Shown: one piece after another, positions 1-8,683 of the stretch
Layout of the letters: every line of letters begins with the position of its first letter
Position numbering within the stretch: position 1 is the first letter of the stretch
Source of the DNA: Rodentolepis nana
Taxonomy: Eukaryota; Platyhelminthes; Cestoda; Cyclophyllidea; Hymenolepididae
Assembly (NCBI GenBank): GCA_900617975.1
Contig: UZAE01013167.1
Span: forward strand, 14,206 to 25,777
Direction of reading: 5' to 3'
DNA: 11,572 nucleotides
Made by a program: the position numbers and the translations under genes
The notes under the pieces: generated by a model
What the model saw: only the letters and a program-made list of their open reading frames with translations
The model's database searches: none
Told to the model about the DNA's origin: nothing

Positions 1-11
1 GGGGGGGGGGG
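1..11. repeat. G homopolymer at window start
   Basis: Eleven G residues open the window, followed by a short GTGAG pentamer repeat (about 2.5 units to position 23). The window also ends in seven C residues. Runs like these often stop sequencing or assembly, so both edges may be contig ends rather than biological boundaries. Confidence 0.8.
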
Positions 12-23
12 TGAGGTGAGGTG

Positions 24-1887
24 TTTATGACACTCGTTGAAACAAAAGAGCCCATCGAATTAATATAAAAATTATGTACCGAAATTAAACGATTGGATAC
101 ACTAAAATGTTTAGTTAGGGGGCTTAGTTAGTTGATATCCTTGCAAGGATTTGATTTACTCTATTAATTAACCAATAAATAGTGTCTACTCACTCCCATC
201 AAAATTTACATTTTTATAAAAAGTACGCAATTGATCAAATTCTTTCGGTTTAGATGGGAGCACCCGCCCTATTTCACTAAAAAATGACGATCTAAAAATA
301 ATCACCTTTTTGATTTATTCATTACTAAAAACATGTGATTCAATTAATAAGATTAATTTGTTTAAACTTATTGGTAACTTTTTAAATTCAATGAATGTTT
401 ATTATTAAATCATCATTTGCTTAGAGACACAACTAAAGTAGATAACAAAATATTCAATCGACAAAACTTGGTGCGTTAATAAGCATTCAAAAATTTTGTA
501 AATATGACACAAAAATGGCCTCCGGTATTTTTTGAACAGTCATAAAATCGTGTACGATAAGATCGTTAAAAACGAAGTACACGCATGAGCTGCTGAATCG
601 ACTCAAAACATGAGAAAACTGGTTTGTCCTCTTTGGCCTCCAACCTGTTAGAAACGACTTGTTTGCTAATAATAGGAACTTACCTGGAAGAAAGACTTTA
701 AGGCTCAATAATACGTGAATTAAATTTGGGGTAAAAAAGATCTTAAATTGAGTAGTCAGATCATACTATTCGCTTTAATGTTCAAAAAGTTTTAGTCATA
801 GATAACGATCGGAGTAATTGCTCTTGATTTTAGAGGACCGAGAATAGCCTCGCGTCAGTTACCCCACCAAGAAAGGAGGTATTTCCTAGTTGATGTAAAA
901 AATGATTTAATTAAAGCACTTTTATCTGAATAATAGTACTAGTGACTTAGAGATTTACATTGAAATCACACCAGAATATTATGCTTTAAACTTGTAAATG
1001 AGGCTTCAACTGTAATAAAAAAGCACCTTTCCCATGTAGAAATTTATCTCAAAGCTGTCGATAGTAAAGGGGTCTTTTCCGAATGATAAAACAATTACTT
1101 TGGAACAATTTACAGTTTTTGTTCTACTGATTTGGAAGAAATTGGTTGGAATTCCCAAAACATTATTAATGTGCAATAATAAATCGATTATTTTAAAGCT
1201 CACAAGAAGAAGGCGAATTGGACAATTGAATTCCTAACTTCCTGTGATTCATTATAATTACACCTGCCCTTGTTTGACAGTTTTTTTTCAAGGTTACAAT
1301 CATGGGAACTTTGTCTTTGCACAGCTTGGATTTTTTTATGCGATATGAAGATATTTTGTGTTACTTATAACTTTATAACCCAATCTTTCATATACGCATT
1401 TTCTATATCTCACACACAAAAAACATTATTGGAAAAGTGTTTTAAACAATTCAAATTATTTTTCGCACGTTTTTTACCACCCGTGTTTATCATTTTTTTC
1501 CAAAAACTTTTCTTCTTCGGTTGAGTGAGCTTTAGATAATGCCCTAGTTTTGCATTAAAAATGGGAAAATTCCTTTATATTACTAACTAATTTTTAAATT
1601 GTTATGTTCTGACAAAACATGTATTATTGTTTTTTGAAATCTCGAGTCTAAAATTAGTCTTTTAGTTTACTTTAGGCAATGCTGTGTTATTGTATTTAGA
1701 GTATTCCCAACAATTGTGCTTTTTGGGCAATATTACTTTTATCCGTTTAAGCAATATATAACCATTTGAGTTTCTGAATTTGCTTGAACACTCCTCAGTT
1801 GGAGAATATTGATTAGGGATCTGTAATGGCCACTTTCGCAATAACACAGCTTTGTCCGCAAGATCCAACTGCTTGGTTGATTATATG
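24..1887. other. AT-rich non-coding stretch, no clear gene
   Basis: About 1.9 kb of AT-rich sequence with frequent stops in all frames. It holds short homopolymers and scattered AATAAA-like words typical of intergenic or intronic DNA. No copy of the retroelement found elsewhere in the window was seen here. The open frames on either strand are below about 85 codons and resemble no family I recognise. One weak exon candidate (1040-1237, plus strand) is listed separately. Confidence 0.6.
1040..1237 (+). CDS. Weak exon candidate, unknown product
   Basis: This open segment of 65 codons ends in TAA at 1235-1237. It is preceded by a good acceptor-like sequence, a pyrimidine stretch (CACCTTTCCCATGTAG) whose AG is at 1038-1039. 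The conceptual peptide has a central stretch rich in hydrophobic residues (VFVLLIW) and a basic run near its end (TRRRRIG), but no domain is recognised. There is no internal start near the front, so it would have to be a terminal exon. Open frames of this length are expected by chance in AT-rich DNA, so this is only a place to test with transcripts. Confidence 0.08.
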   Translation, partial: KFISKLSIVKGSFPNDKTITLEQFTVFVLLIWKKLVGIPKTLLMCNNKSIILKLTRRRRIGQLNS

Positions 1888-2045
1888 ACTAGTGGTGGGG
1901 ATGCTCTAGTCTCGTGCTTCTCCTCACCCTCACCCTCATCCCCCCCCTCCCCCCCCCGCCGATGTTCGCCCTAATATTCTCTAGCGTCGTCNCCTCCCCC
2001 CCCCCCCCCCTAAATTCTAGTCCGTCTCCCTCACCCCCTCCCTCG
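1888..2045. repeat. C/T-rich low-complexity tract with an N
   Basis: The plus strand is strongly pyrimidine-rich, with CACCCT repeats, two C runs separated by a T near 1940-1960, and a 14-C run near 1998-2011. An ambiguous base sits at 1992. The minus strand is therefore G-rich with several runs of four or more G, which could form G-quadruplexes. The retroelement in this window also has a C run, but no other element sequence is present here, so this appears independent. The exact run lengths are doubtful because homopolymers are error-prone. Confidence 0.75.
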
Positions 2046-3858
2046 TTACTTTCTGGTGGGAGAACTGTGATTGCACATTGTTAGCTTCAAGTTGTCACTC
2101 AAAGTCCAATAAGTTGATTACTAACTCAAAAAACAGTGACTCTATTTGTATTACGTGTATGCTCTTTTCATGTTAATAAAACACAATTTTTGATTGAAAG
2201 TGAAGAACTGGGGTGTTTTTAACTGTCATCTCATTACGAATAGCACAAAATTTACGTAGACTTTCCCAAAATATTCAAAGAAATCAGATTTTTTCGCTTG
2301 AATCATATTTAAGTTACTTAGGGATATCACAAAGACGAAAATTAACAAAATACCCAAGAAACTCAAAAACAGTGATGCTGATTTAATTTTTTTAAATACC
2401 TAGATGACTCTTTAAAAGCACCTATTTTAATAATGATTAAATGTAAATCATAGAACCCCATTTTTATTAAATACCGACTTTCATAAGTCTAGTTGGTTAG
2501 AATTCGCCTCTCGGAGCAGACAGAGTTATCCAGTGAAGTTATCGCCAACCATAAAACGAGCGCATTAAATTCTCCTATAATCCATTAAATATTTGGGTTC
2601 CGACAACTGCCGACTGAACCAGTTCAATTGCCTCATAAAGTGACGTGCTTTGAGTAACAATATGGCTCTAAAAAATTGAGATAATTTTTTTAAAAAATCG
2701 CAGTTATTTCTTCCGTTGGATAAGAAAGTGTGTAATATTCACCAACACTGTTAGTTATAACGTGCACAACAATAATGTGAAATTGAATTTCATTTTGGAA
2801 CTTTAAATCCCATTTTATCCTGCCAAATCTATTTTCTAGCCGTTCAGGGTGGAAGTACGGCATTCAACCATTCTTTTAAATTTGCTCTGTTTTAATCACT
2901 CGGTTTCTCCAAAAAGGCAAAAAATAAGCTAGAAACATAAATTAGAGTGAATTTTATCCTATGGTAACTAATGTTTCAAGTACACTTGTTTTTTGAGTAC
3001 TTTTAGAAATAAAACTTTACCTAATTTAGCATTATGAAATACTAATGAATACAATCAAGAATTATATACTACTCAAGTTCCTTTAATCTTCTTATCAAGG
3101 AATTAAACATAAATTTTCTCTTCCTATAAATCTTCCAGTTCATACAGTTTTATTTAATACAAATATTAACTAATTATTCCTTCTTAAATATAATGGACTC
3201 AATCAATATTTGGCCAATGTGGTAGATTGTCATATTGGTAGAGTGACTTTTGATGGCATATCTACTTTTGATTTTCCTCATTAAGGTCGATTTCACTATG
3301 GCGTACGAAATTTCTGCATCTTACAAGGATTTACCAATATGCGATTCCCGACAGTATAGCTTTGATCACATATCAAAAATTATAAATACAAACTTCAGTC
3401 GAAAATGACTATTTCCTTTGATTGAACGAAATTCCATTTCAAAACAGCTTGGACTGCGCCCTGATGTAATTAGCTTTTCAAAGCATAATATACTTACTTT
3501 TTTCCTGATACACAAGCCATGCAATAAGGAGGAAATCCAACCCGAGTATTCAGGAACCAGTATTAGAGCAATAAGTGGTTAGATTGAGACTTCCTAGTGG
3601 AATGTGTTCATCTTTGTCCTTGCCACGCTTTCAACGCTTTCAGCAACGCGATTGGCAGGACAAAACGTGAATAGAACGGTGTTAAGAGTGATGGTGCAAA
3701 AAAGTCTGGGCATCTGTGTTTTTGCAGCTGCAAAAAAACCTTAAAGAATTGCAGGATGATTGAAATGACATGAATCACATTTCGGTTCACTGGCGAGCGT
3801 GGGGACTCTGCATAAAGTGATGGAGCCATAAATCAGTGAGTGATTGCAAGATGCATTG
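2046..3858. other. AT-rich stretch, no clear gene
   Basis: No convincing coding segment, RNA gene or mobile element is visible. At 2488-2512 a stretch resembles the D-arm/A-box of a tRNA (TCTAGTTGGTTAGAATTCG), but no matching T-arm or acceptor stem follows. A small tandem repeat of nine bases (ACGCTTTCA twice) lies at 3625-3642. The last bases (GCAAGATGCATTG, 3846-3858) flank retroelement copy S1 and may be a decayed target-site duplication. Confidence 0.6.
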
Positions 3859-4371
3859 TTTATTTATTTATATCAAATGGCAGGCGTTTTGATCGTTATC
3901 ATTAGCCCTTTAGTTAACTTCGGCCTTCACAGAGGGGAGAAAGAACATCAAAGTGAAAAAAAGTGGAGAGAGGGGGGGGGACAGAAGGGTGTTTCAAAGA
4001 CGAAGGTTGAAAAGGTGAGGTGAGTACTCTGATAGTAGTCGAATATGATATATAGTGTGATGATGGTAGTTTGAAGTCAGAAATCAACTGCCGGTTTATA
4101 GGCTTTTTTGTCGTATGAGTATGTGCGTTGCCCAGGGTGCACCACGTGGAGGTAAGTCTATCGTATTCTTAAGAATAATTGTTTAGAAAACCAGCAAGGG
4201 TTGAAAGTTGCCCAGGGTGCACCACGTGGAGGTAAGTCTATCGCACGCTGTCCAGGGTGCACCACGTGGAGGTAAGTCTATCGCACACACCCCTCCGCTT
4301 CCAAATAAGATGTTGATAGTGAAGGCATATTTCCAGGGTGCACCACGTGGAGGTAAGTCTATCGCACACCC
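3859..4371 (-). mobile_element. SINE-like retroelement copy S1 (antisense), amplified head
   Basis: This is a full-length antisense copy of the family. On the plus strand it opens with the reversed tail (TTTATTTATTTA), then the conserved 3' end (CAAATGGCAGGCG). The G homopolymer (about 3972-3980), the reversed pyrimidine tract, module A (about 4055-4099) and module B (about 4100-4130) follow in order. It ends with four copies of the head module C instead of one. The extra heads make it about 200 bp longer than simple copy S3. The flanks GCAAGATGCA (left) and CAAGGTATGCA (right) resemble each other and could be a decayed target-site duplication, but this is weak. It has no coding capacity. Membership of the family rests on extended similarity to S2, S3 and S4. 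Confidence 0.85.
4130..4371 (-). repeat. Four-copy array of head module C inside S1
   Basis: Four direct repeats lie at about 4131-4163, 4211-4243, 4251-4283 and 4332-4371, and are identical over 32 bp. Start-to-start spacings are 80, 40 and 81 bases, near multiples of 40. The spacers (47, 7 and 48 bases) are not obviously related to each other. Each repeat contains two overlapping palindromes, GGTGCACC and CCACGTGG (an E-box core). Next comes GAGGTAAGT, a perfect 5' splice-site consensus on the plus strand. The first spacer begins with the 14-bp palindrome TATTCTTAAGAATA (4164-4177). The open frames across this array on both strands are by-products of the repeats. Confidence 0.9.
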
Positions 4372-4520
4372 AAGGTATGCAAACATAGTTTGCAATTCAT
4401 TCTAAATTTCAAATACATTGAAATACCAGAAAGACCAGGAAATGTAAGATTATTATTATTACCCAAAATAAGATAGATGTATAATTTTTTTTTTTAATTT
4501 GTCATGGAACTACCACGAAG

Positions 4521-4623
4521 TTCAACAATTGATGAAGAGCAACGTGAAGGCATCAAGGAGTCTCTCTTCATTTGAATATTGGACTCGCGTAATACAACAT
4601 CTACAACAAGATGGGCAGTTCAG
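4521..4623 (+). CDS. Weak internal exon candidate, unknown product
   Basis: A 103-base open segment follows a 13-T run after which AG at 4519-4520 is the first AG. It ends at a plausible donor, CAG|GTTAGG (4624). The reading frame would give a peptide containing SSFEYWTRVIQHLQQDGQ, which looks protein-like but matches no family I recognise. The segment is less AT-rich than its flanks. Its end phase (two bases of a codon) does not fit the candidate exon at 5269, so the two cannot be joined directly. It could easily be chance. Confidence 0.1.
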
Positions 4624-5268
4624 GTTAGGAAAATTAATTTTTCTTACAGCGATTAAAAAAAAGAAAAATGGCTTAATTTGTCTACCCACAGTTCAGAGCT
4701 CTGTTAACTCGAAGTATAAAATAAAGTCATTCCCATTTATACTTGATTACCTTGTGGTCAATAATGCTTGATTACAATGTAAATAATAGGTAAGTTGATA
4801 CGTATTAAATTACCGACCGACACTCATCTGGTAACTTGAGAGAGACTGTTTTGACGCTAGATGTGTCAGCCCAAATGTTGTCTAAAAGTAAAACAAGAGC
4901 GACATCTGCAAGGCATTCCGGATAAATTTGACAGTTCCATCAAGATAAAAGTGGTCAGTAATTGTAAAATGCCAATTGATTTATAAGAAATACATGGTAA
5001 ATAAATTACGCTTCGGCTATAGTCCCGAAATCTTGCTCAAACTGGATTTACACTTTCCCGGGGAAAACTATCGAAAACTACTTCCATTCTATCCATTTAA
5101 TGGGCTTTCGTACAACCGACAAAGCAATTGGCAAGTTAAGATCCATGGAGTGCGAAAGCCAGCCAAACGTTGGAACTGATCTACTCTTAACAGTTGACTC
5201 GCAGCCATCTTAAACTCTTCATGAGTGTGCATGTAGCCTATTATTGACCATCCTCGTTCCTTATCCAG

Positions 5269-5421
5269 GGCTTAATTACTACAGTGGTCATCAGGTCCAC
5301 GTTGGATCTCTGGAGGAAAAATCCTGAGGGTGGTAGTACACTCAAAAATCATGAAGATAAGGGAAAATTTTCCCCGCGTGACTTGGGAAGTGTGATGGTA
5401 AAGGCTGAAGTATTCAATTAA
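5269..5421 (+). CDS. Weak terminal exon candidate, unknown product
   Basis: A strong acceptor-like sequence, CCTCGTTCCTTATCCAG, ends at 5268. From 5269 a frame stays open for 50 codons and closes with TAA at 5419-5421. The peptide is hydrophilic, with a motif-like run LDLWRKNPEGG, and no domain is recognised. The segment is richer in G and C than its flanks, which favours coding a little. A donor-like ATG|GTAAAG at about 5399 would make it an internal exon instead. A frame this long is not significant by itself. Confidence 0.13.
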   Translation, partial: GLITTVVIRSTLDLWRKNPEGGSTLKNHEDKGKFSPRDLGSVMVKAEVFN

Positions 5422-5750
5422 CTGTAGTCTCAGAGATTGGCTTTTATGTTACTTTCTTCTATTCGTGGTTTCCATTGCAATTCTCTGCATCATGTCAACT
5501 CCTTGCCACTGTGTTCAGAGAATCTCGATCGGCGATCATGTTCTCATTTAATTTTGTCCGCTAACGCAAATCATCATGATGCATGTTACTCACCTTCAAG
5601 ATTCTAGTGGTTACAGCCAACCGTTCTCGTTGTCATTGTGTCTATAAATTAAAAATGAATTAAAGTTTTAGAAGGAATCTTAGCGTAGGTGAACACCTTT
5701 AACATCATCTAAATAAAGTAACCTTTAATCAGTAAGATTTGTCAGGAACA

Positions 5751-5776
5751 CCCTATATATATAAGGGTATATAAGC
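5751..5776. other. TATA-rich hairpin, possible core promoter
   Basis: The sequence CCCTATATATATAAGGG (5751-5767) can fold as a short stem. A second TATA word, TATATAAG (5768-5775), matches the TATA-box consensus on the plus strand. No gene was found downstream at promoter distance, so this is a motif only. AT-rich DNA produces such words often. Confidence 0.15.
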
Positions 5777-6093
5777 CCTGTTTCTACACTAAAAACAAAA
5801 TACCTCTTTTAAATCTGCTTCCAGCCCTCCTAAAAGGTAGACAATGTCGATGCTAAGAAAAGGAGAATTCTGAATTAACTTTTTCCCAGTGAATTATCAA
5901 ATTTGAATGCATTTAAAGAAAACCTCCCTAATTTTTTCCCGATAATTATATGCTAAATTGTAGTTTAGGGTCTTGATGTGTTATGCACCCAGATAATTAG
6001 TGGTTCAGACAATCAATGTCTACAAAAGTTCAAAGGGGAAAACTATTTTCAAAATTAGCATGGACAGCTGATGATAAATTATGTTAAGGCAAC

Positions 6094-6149
6094 AGGGCTA
6101 ATGATAAATATCACAAAGCCTGCCATTTGAAATAATAATACTAATAATA
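6094..6149 (+). mobile_element. 5'-truncated SINE-like copy S0
   Basis: Only the last 56 bases of the element are present: GGGCTAATGATAA, the conserved GCCTGCCATTTG, and a degenerate A-rich tail of AAT/AATA units. It is flanked by a clear target-site duplication, ATGTTAAGGCAA at 6081-6092 and ATGTTAAGACCAA at 6150-6162 (one substitution and one extra base). Severe 5' truncation with a preserved 3' end, tail and duplication is the signature of incomplete target-primed reverse transcription. The duplication makes the assignment firm despite the short length. Confidence 0.8.
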
Positions 6150-6162
6150 ATGTTAAGACCAA

Positions 6163-6280
6163 GAACCGAGAGGACCTAAAATGAATTAAAGTGAATGAAT
6201 GTCTCACTTCCACTCTGCATGCAATTCTCCTTCTTCAATTCACAATGTGGATTGTTAGTTCGTTAAATTCTCCGCTTTCT
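6163..6280. other. Short spacer between S0 and S2
   Basis: AT-rich spacer with no visible gene or repeat. It ends where the target-site duplication of S2a begins. Confidence 0.6.
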
Positions 6281-6294
6281 AATGTTCGTAAAGA

Positions 6295-6949
6295 GGGGTG
6301 CGCGATAGACTTCCCTTCACGTAGTGCAGACTGGACAGCGTGTACTCAAACGACATAAATGTCAATAAACCGAAAGTTGACAACTGACTTCAAACTACCA
6401 TCACCCCACTGTATGCCATATTCGGCTATTCTCACAGTACTCATCTTACCTTTTTCTCTGCCTTTGTGTCTGTCTGTCTGTCTCTTTTGCATCTGTGAAT
6501 CCCTCTTCTGTTCCCCCACCCATCGAATTATTTATTTGTATCAAATGGCAGGCGTCTTGATGGTTATCATTAGGCCTTTAGTTGACTTCAGGCTTCACAG
6601 AGAGGAGGAAGAACATCAAAGTGACAAAAAGTCGAGAGGGGGGAGCAGAAGTGTTTCAAAGACAAAGGTAGAAAAGGTAGAAGAAATGCGAAGTGAGCAC
6701 TGTGGAAGTAGTCGAATATGACATATAGTGGGGTGTTTGTAGTTTGAAGCCAGAAGTCAACTGCCAGTTAATAGACTTTTTTGCCTTATGAGTATACATT
6801 GCCCAGAGTGCACCACGTGGAGGTGAGTCAATCGAACACCCCCCCCCATCCCTCGACTTTATGTGACTTTGTTTGTTCCTCTCCTCTGTGAAGTCCGAAG
6901 TGAACTAAAGGGCTGATGATGACTGTCATATAGCCTGGCTTTTGATATA
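6295..6949 (+). mobile_element. SINE-like copy S2a, split by nested S2b
   Basis: The sense copy starts with GGGGTGCGCGATAGACTT (a diverged head) at 6295. It passes through modules B and A, the pyrimidine tract with four CTGT units (about 6467-6483) and the C run near 6513. It is then broken by S2b. It resumes at about 6843-6850 with CCCTCGACTTTATGTG and continues through the 3' region (TGTGAAGTCCGAAG, GATATAAATTT) to about 6949. The outer flanks AATGTTCGTAAAGA (6281-6294) and AATTTTCGCAAAGA (6950-6963) agree at 12 of 14 bases, showing that both halves belong to one original insertion. Its head is more diverged than the other copies, as expected for the older host of a nested insertion. Confidence 0.85.
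6525..6842 (-). mobile_element. SINE-like copy S2b, nested antisense insertion in S2a
   Basis: This is a near full-length copy, antisense on the plus strand. It runs from the reversed tail (TTATTTATTTG, 6528 on) through CAAATGGCAGGCG, the G-rich run, modules A and B, and one module C (6801-6842, with GTGAGT replacing GTAAGT). It interrupts S2a at its C homopolymer. Flanks CCCACCCATC (6515-6524) and CCCCCCCATC (6841-6850) match at nine of ten bases and are a probable target-site duplication, though low complexity weakens this. Because S2a and S2b are opposite, 6295-6520 and about 6600-6842 form a long inverted repeat. Open frames across the pair (such as 6359-6721) are by-products. Confidence 0.85.
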
Positions 6950-7966
6950 AATTTTCGCAAAGATCTGACGAGTGAATTCAAACACTCGTGGCCATATTGA
7001 AATATTTTACAATTGCGAAACACTTTGAATTTAGTGACTTTTGCAGCGGGAAATTTCAAATGAAGCATAGTCTGCGCATTTTGGAAATATTTTGAAGAAA
7101 TATTTTCCTTGTCGAATTCCACAGCGCAGGTAGTGCCTGGGGAATGACCAACAGTTGTTTGGCCGAGATTTCGTAATAATAATTCACAAGTACCTACGTC
7201 AAATGATTAATAAAATGGGAAATTTGTAGGCACCCATCTTTTGAAAATTCTATCCATAGAAAAATTCCCTGCATGGAAAATTCGAAAAAATAAAGACCGT
7301 TTTTGTGAGCACATTTCACCTTTTTATTTGTCGAGAAACCTATTAAGGCCTTCAAATAGAACTTGTACTATTAAGTGGTAAATCACTAACCACTAGTCTT
7401 CAAAATCGAATTTAATGACGGAAAAAATGATCTGAAATAGTGTTTTAAGAAGAAGTCAAATATTAGCGTGTCTTATTAACTAATTTAAATGTATAAATTC
7501 ACGGTGAAACTGCGGCGCGTTTGTCTGCCGTATAATGCGACACAAGAAAAAAACTATTTAACAATTTTTTTTCAACCTGAAAATTCCTTGGTGGCGTTAG
7601 AGAAAAGCGCCCTTTCACCACTCGCCGAAGTCAGAAAAAAAGCGGTTTCCAAAGTAGCGCTTCTTGTGGTTAACACGAACCCCAGCACTTGAATCTATCA
7701 GACAGAGCATTGATTCTTGAGCACGTGTGTCTTAAGCATTGAAACACCGCTGCACCAGACTTGATGGTATCTTATACTCCATCTCCTGGCTTTCATATTA
7801 ATGATACTGACAGAGCAGATGATTCAAGCCGACTTTATAGCCTAGAGAAGACAAAAGTCAATTATTAAAGCTCAAACCAATTATCTGATCGAATGTACTG
7901 TCGAGTAAGACTCTGCTTGAAGAAGTCATCTAGACTGCTCTTGCACTTTTATTTACCGACTTTTAT

Positions 7967-7980
7967 CTAACCTAGGTTAG
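7967..7980. repeat. 14-bp perfect palindrome
   Basis: CTAACCTAGGTTAG reads the same on both strands. It contains two inverted copies of a CTAACC/GGTTAG word, as in arthropod-type or vertebrate-type telomere repeats, but there is no tandem array, so a telomeric origin is not supported. It could be a transcription-factor half-site pair. Confidence 0.5.
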
Positions 7981-7992
7981 GTCACACAAAAT

Positions 7993-8016
7993 GATGGTGA
8001 TGATGATGATGATGAT
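7993..8016. repeat. GAT/TGA trinucleotide microsatellite
   Basis: Seven to eight trinucleotide units of the GAT type, with one GGT interruption near the start. It is a simple sequence repeat with no adjoining retroelement. Confidence 0.85.
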
Positions 8017-8683
8017 AATTAGACAGCACAGAGGGCGACAATCGAATATCAAAATGCTGCAAAAGTAATCTTGTTGCGCTGTTACAGAAATGTGGGCGTG
8101 ATTTCTCGACAAGTCTGTAAAAAGAGACGACACAATCGTTAAGCCTCCTTTGAATTAAGATGGTTTAAAGTTTCACTTACAAATGACAAGCTTAGGCAGC
8201 ACAATGTGGGCATGAAACAGTTGTTTTGCGAGGATTGGCAGTGTGATTGAGTTGTAATATCACAATAAGAAGTCTACACCACACTTACGCGAACACCAAG
8301 AACAAATAGAGCGTATGGATGGCATGGATATTCGATTTTATTGACTCTTTGCAAAAGTGAGTGATATGAGAAGGCATTGGCGAAGAGATCGTCGCGGAAT
8401 GGCAGACATTCCATAAAAGGATGAGATTTTCTTAACCAGTAAATGATTGTTACAAGATCTATTTAAAAAAAGCAAATTGTAATTTGAATAAAGTGGTTTT
8501 AGGGAATAGCTTAAAATATTGCGGAAGGTAATTTAAGCATAGAGAAACTGGTTATTTCAAAGTTCATAAGAAATATTACTTTAATTCTCGAATCACCCAT
8601 TTGTTCACACTCTTCATATTATTGAAAACTGTACCTTTACACCTTGCCATGCTCAATTTTTACTATTCTAATGCCTTCACCTG

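Larger units (their letters stand above)
4372..6080. other. Mostly non-coding stretch with weak exon candidates
   Basis: AT-rich sequence between retroelement copies. Two segments look somewhat coding-like and are listed separately (4521-4623 and 5269-5421). A frame open at 4976-5179 has no good splice sites or recognisable domain and was left out. A 14-bp perfect palindrome, GGGAAAATTTTCCC, lies at 5361-5374. TATA-like words occur at 5754-5775. No retroelement sequence was seen before 6081. Confidence 0.55.
6964..8670. other. Mostly non-coding stretch
   Basis: About 1.7 kb with no confident gene. A minus-strand frame is open for 115 codons from 7206 down to a stop at 6859-6861. Its last third runs into the S2a remnant, and its length is near the chance maximum for this window. 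The part around 8270-8420 is less AT-rich and has short protein-like runs in more than one frame, all broken by stops. A microsatellite (7993-8016) and a palindrome (7967-7980) are listed separately. Confidence 0.55.

Noticed and set aside
2488..2560. tRNA-like sequence (TCTAGTTGGTTAGAATTCG)
   Set aside because: It resembles a D-arm, but no 5+7+5 anticodon arm, no GTTCGA T-loop and no pairing acceptor stem could be found.
3608..3829. 73-codon open frame on the minus strand
   Set aside because: No recognisable domain or splice context, and the length is expected by chance.
4130..4371. CRISPR-like pattern of identical repeats with different spacers
   Set aside because: Spacer lengths are 47, 7 and 48, the same repeat occurs singly as the 5' end of dispersed elements, and the DNA is eukaryotic with no cas genes.
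4183..4405. Open frames on both strands with repeated peptide GAPRGGKSIAH or CAIDLPPRGAPW
   Set aside because: They are translations of the module C array. The repeats are non-coding heads of the retroelement, and the frames do not extend into the spacers in other copies.
6359..6721. 120-codon open frame on the plus strand, longest in the window
   Set aside because: It lies wholly across the junction of the nested retroelements S2a and S2b. Other copies of the same sequence do not keep the frame open.
6295..6849. DNA transposon (foldback or MITE) with long terminal inverted repeats
   Set aside because: The inverted arms are explained by two separate insertions with their own duplications, and single-orientation copies (S1, S3, S4, S0) exist elsewhere. 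The AAAT tail fits a retroelement instead.
6859..7206. 115-codon open frame on the minus strand
   Set aside because: Its length is near the chance maximum for AT-rich DNA of this size. Its last third runs into the S2a remnant, and no domain or good start is seen.
7967..7980. Telomere-related sequence (CTAACC/GGTTAG)
   Set aside because: There is only one inverted pair and no tandem array, so it is treated as a chance palindrome.
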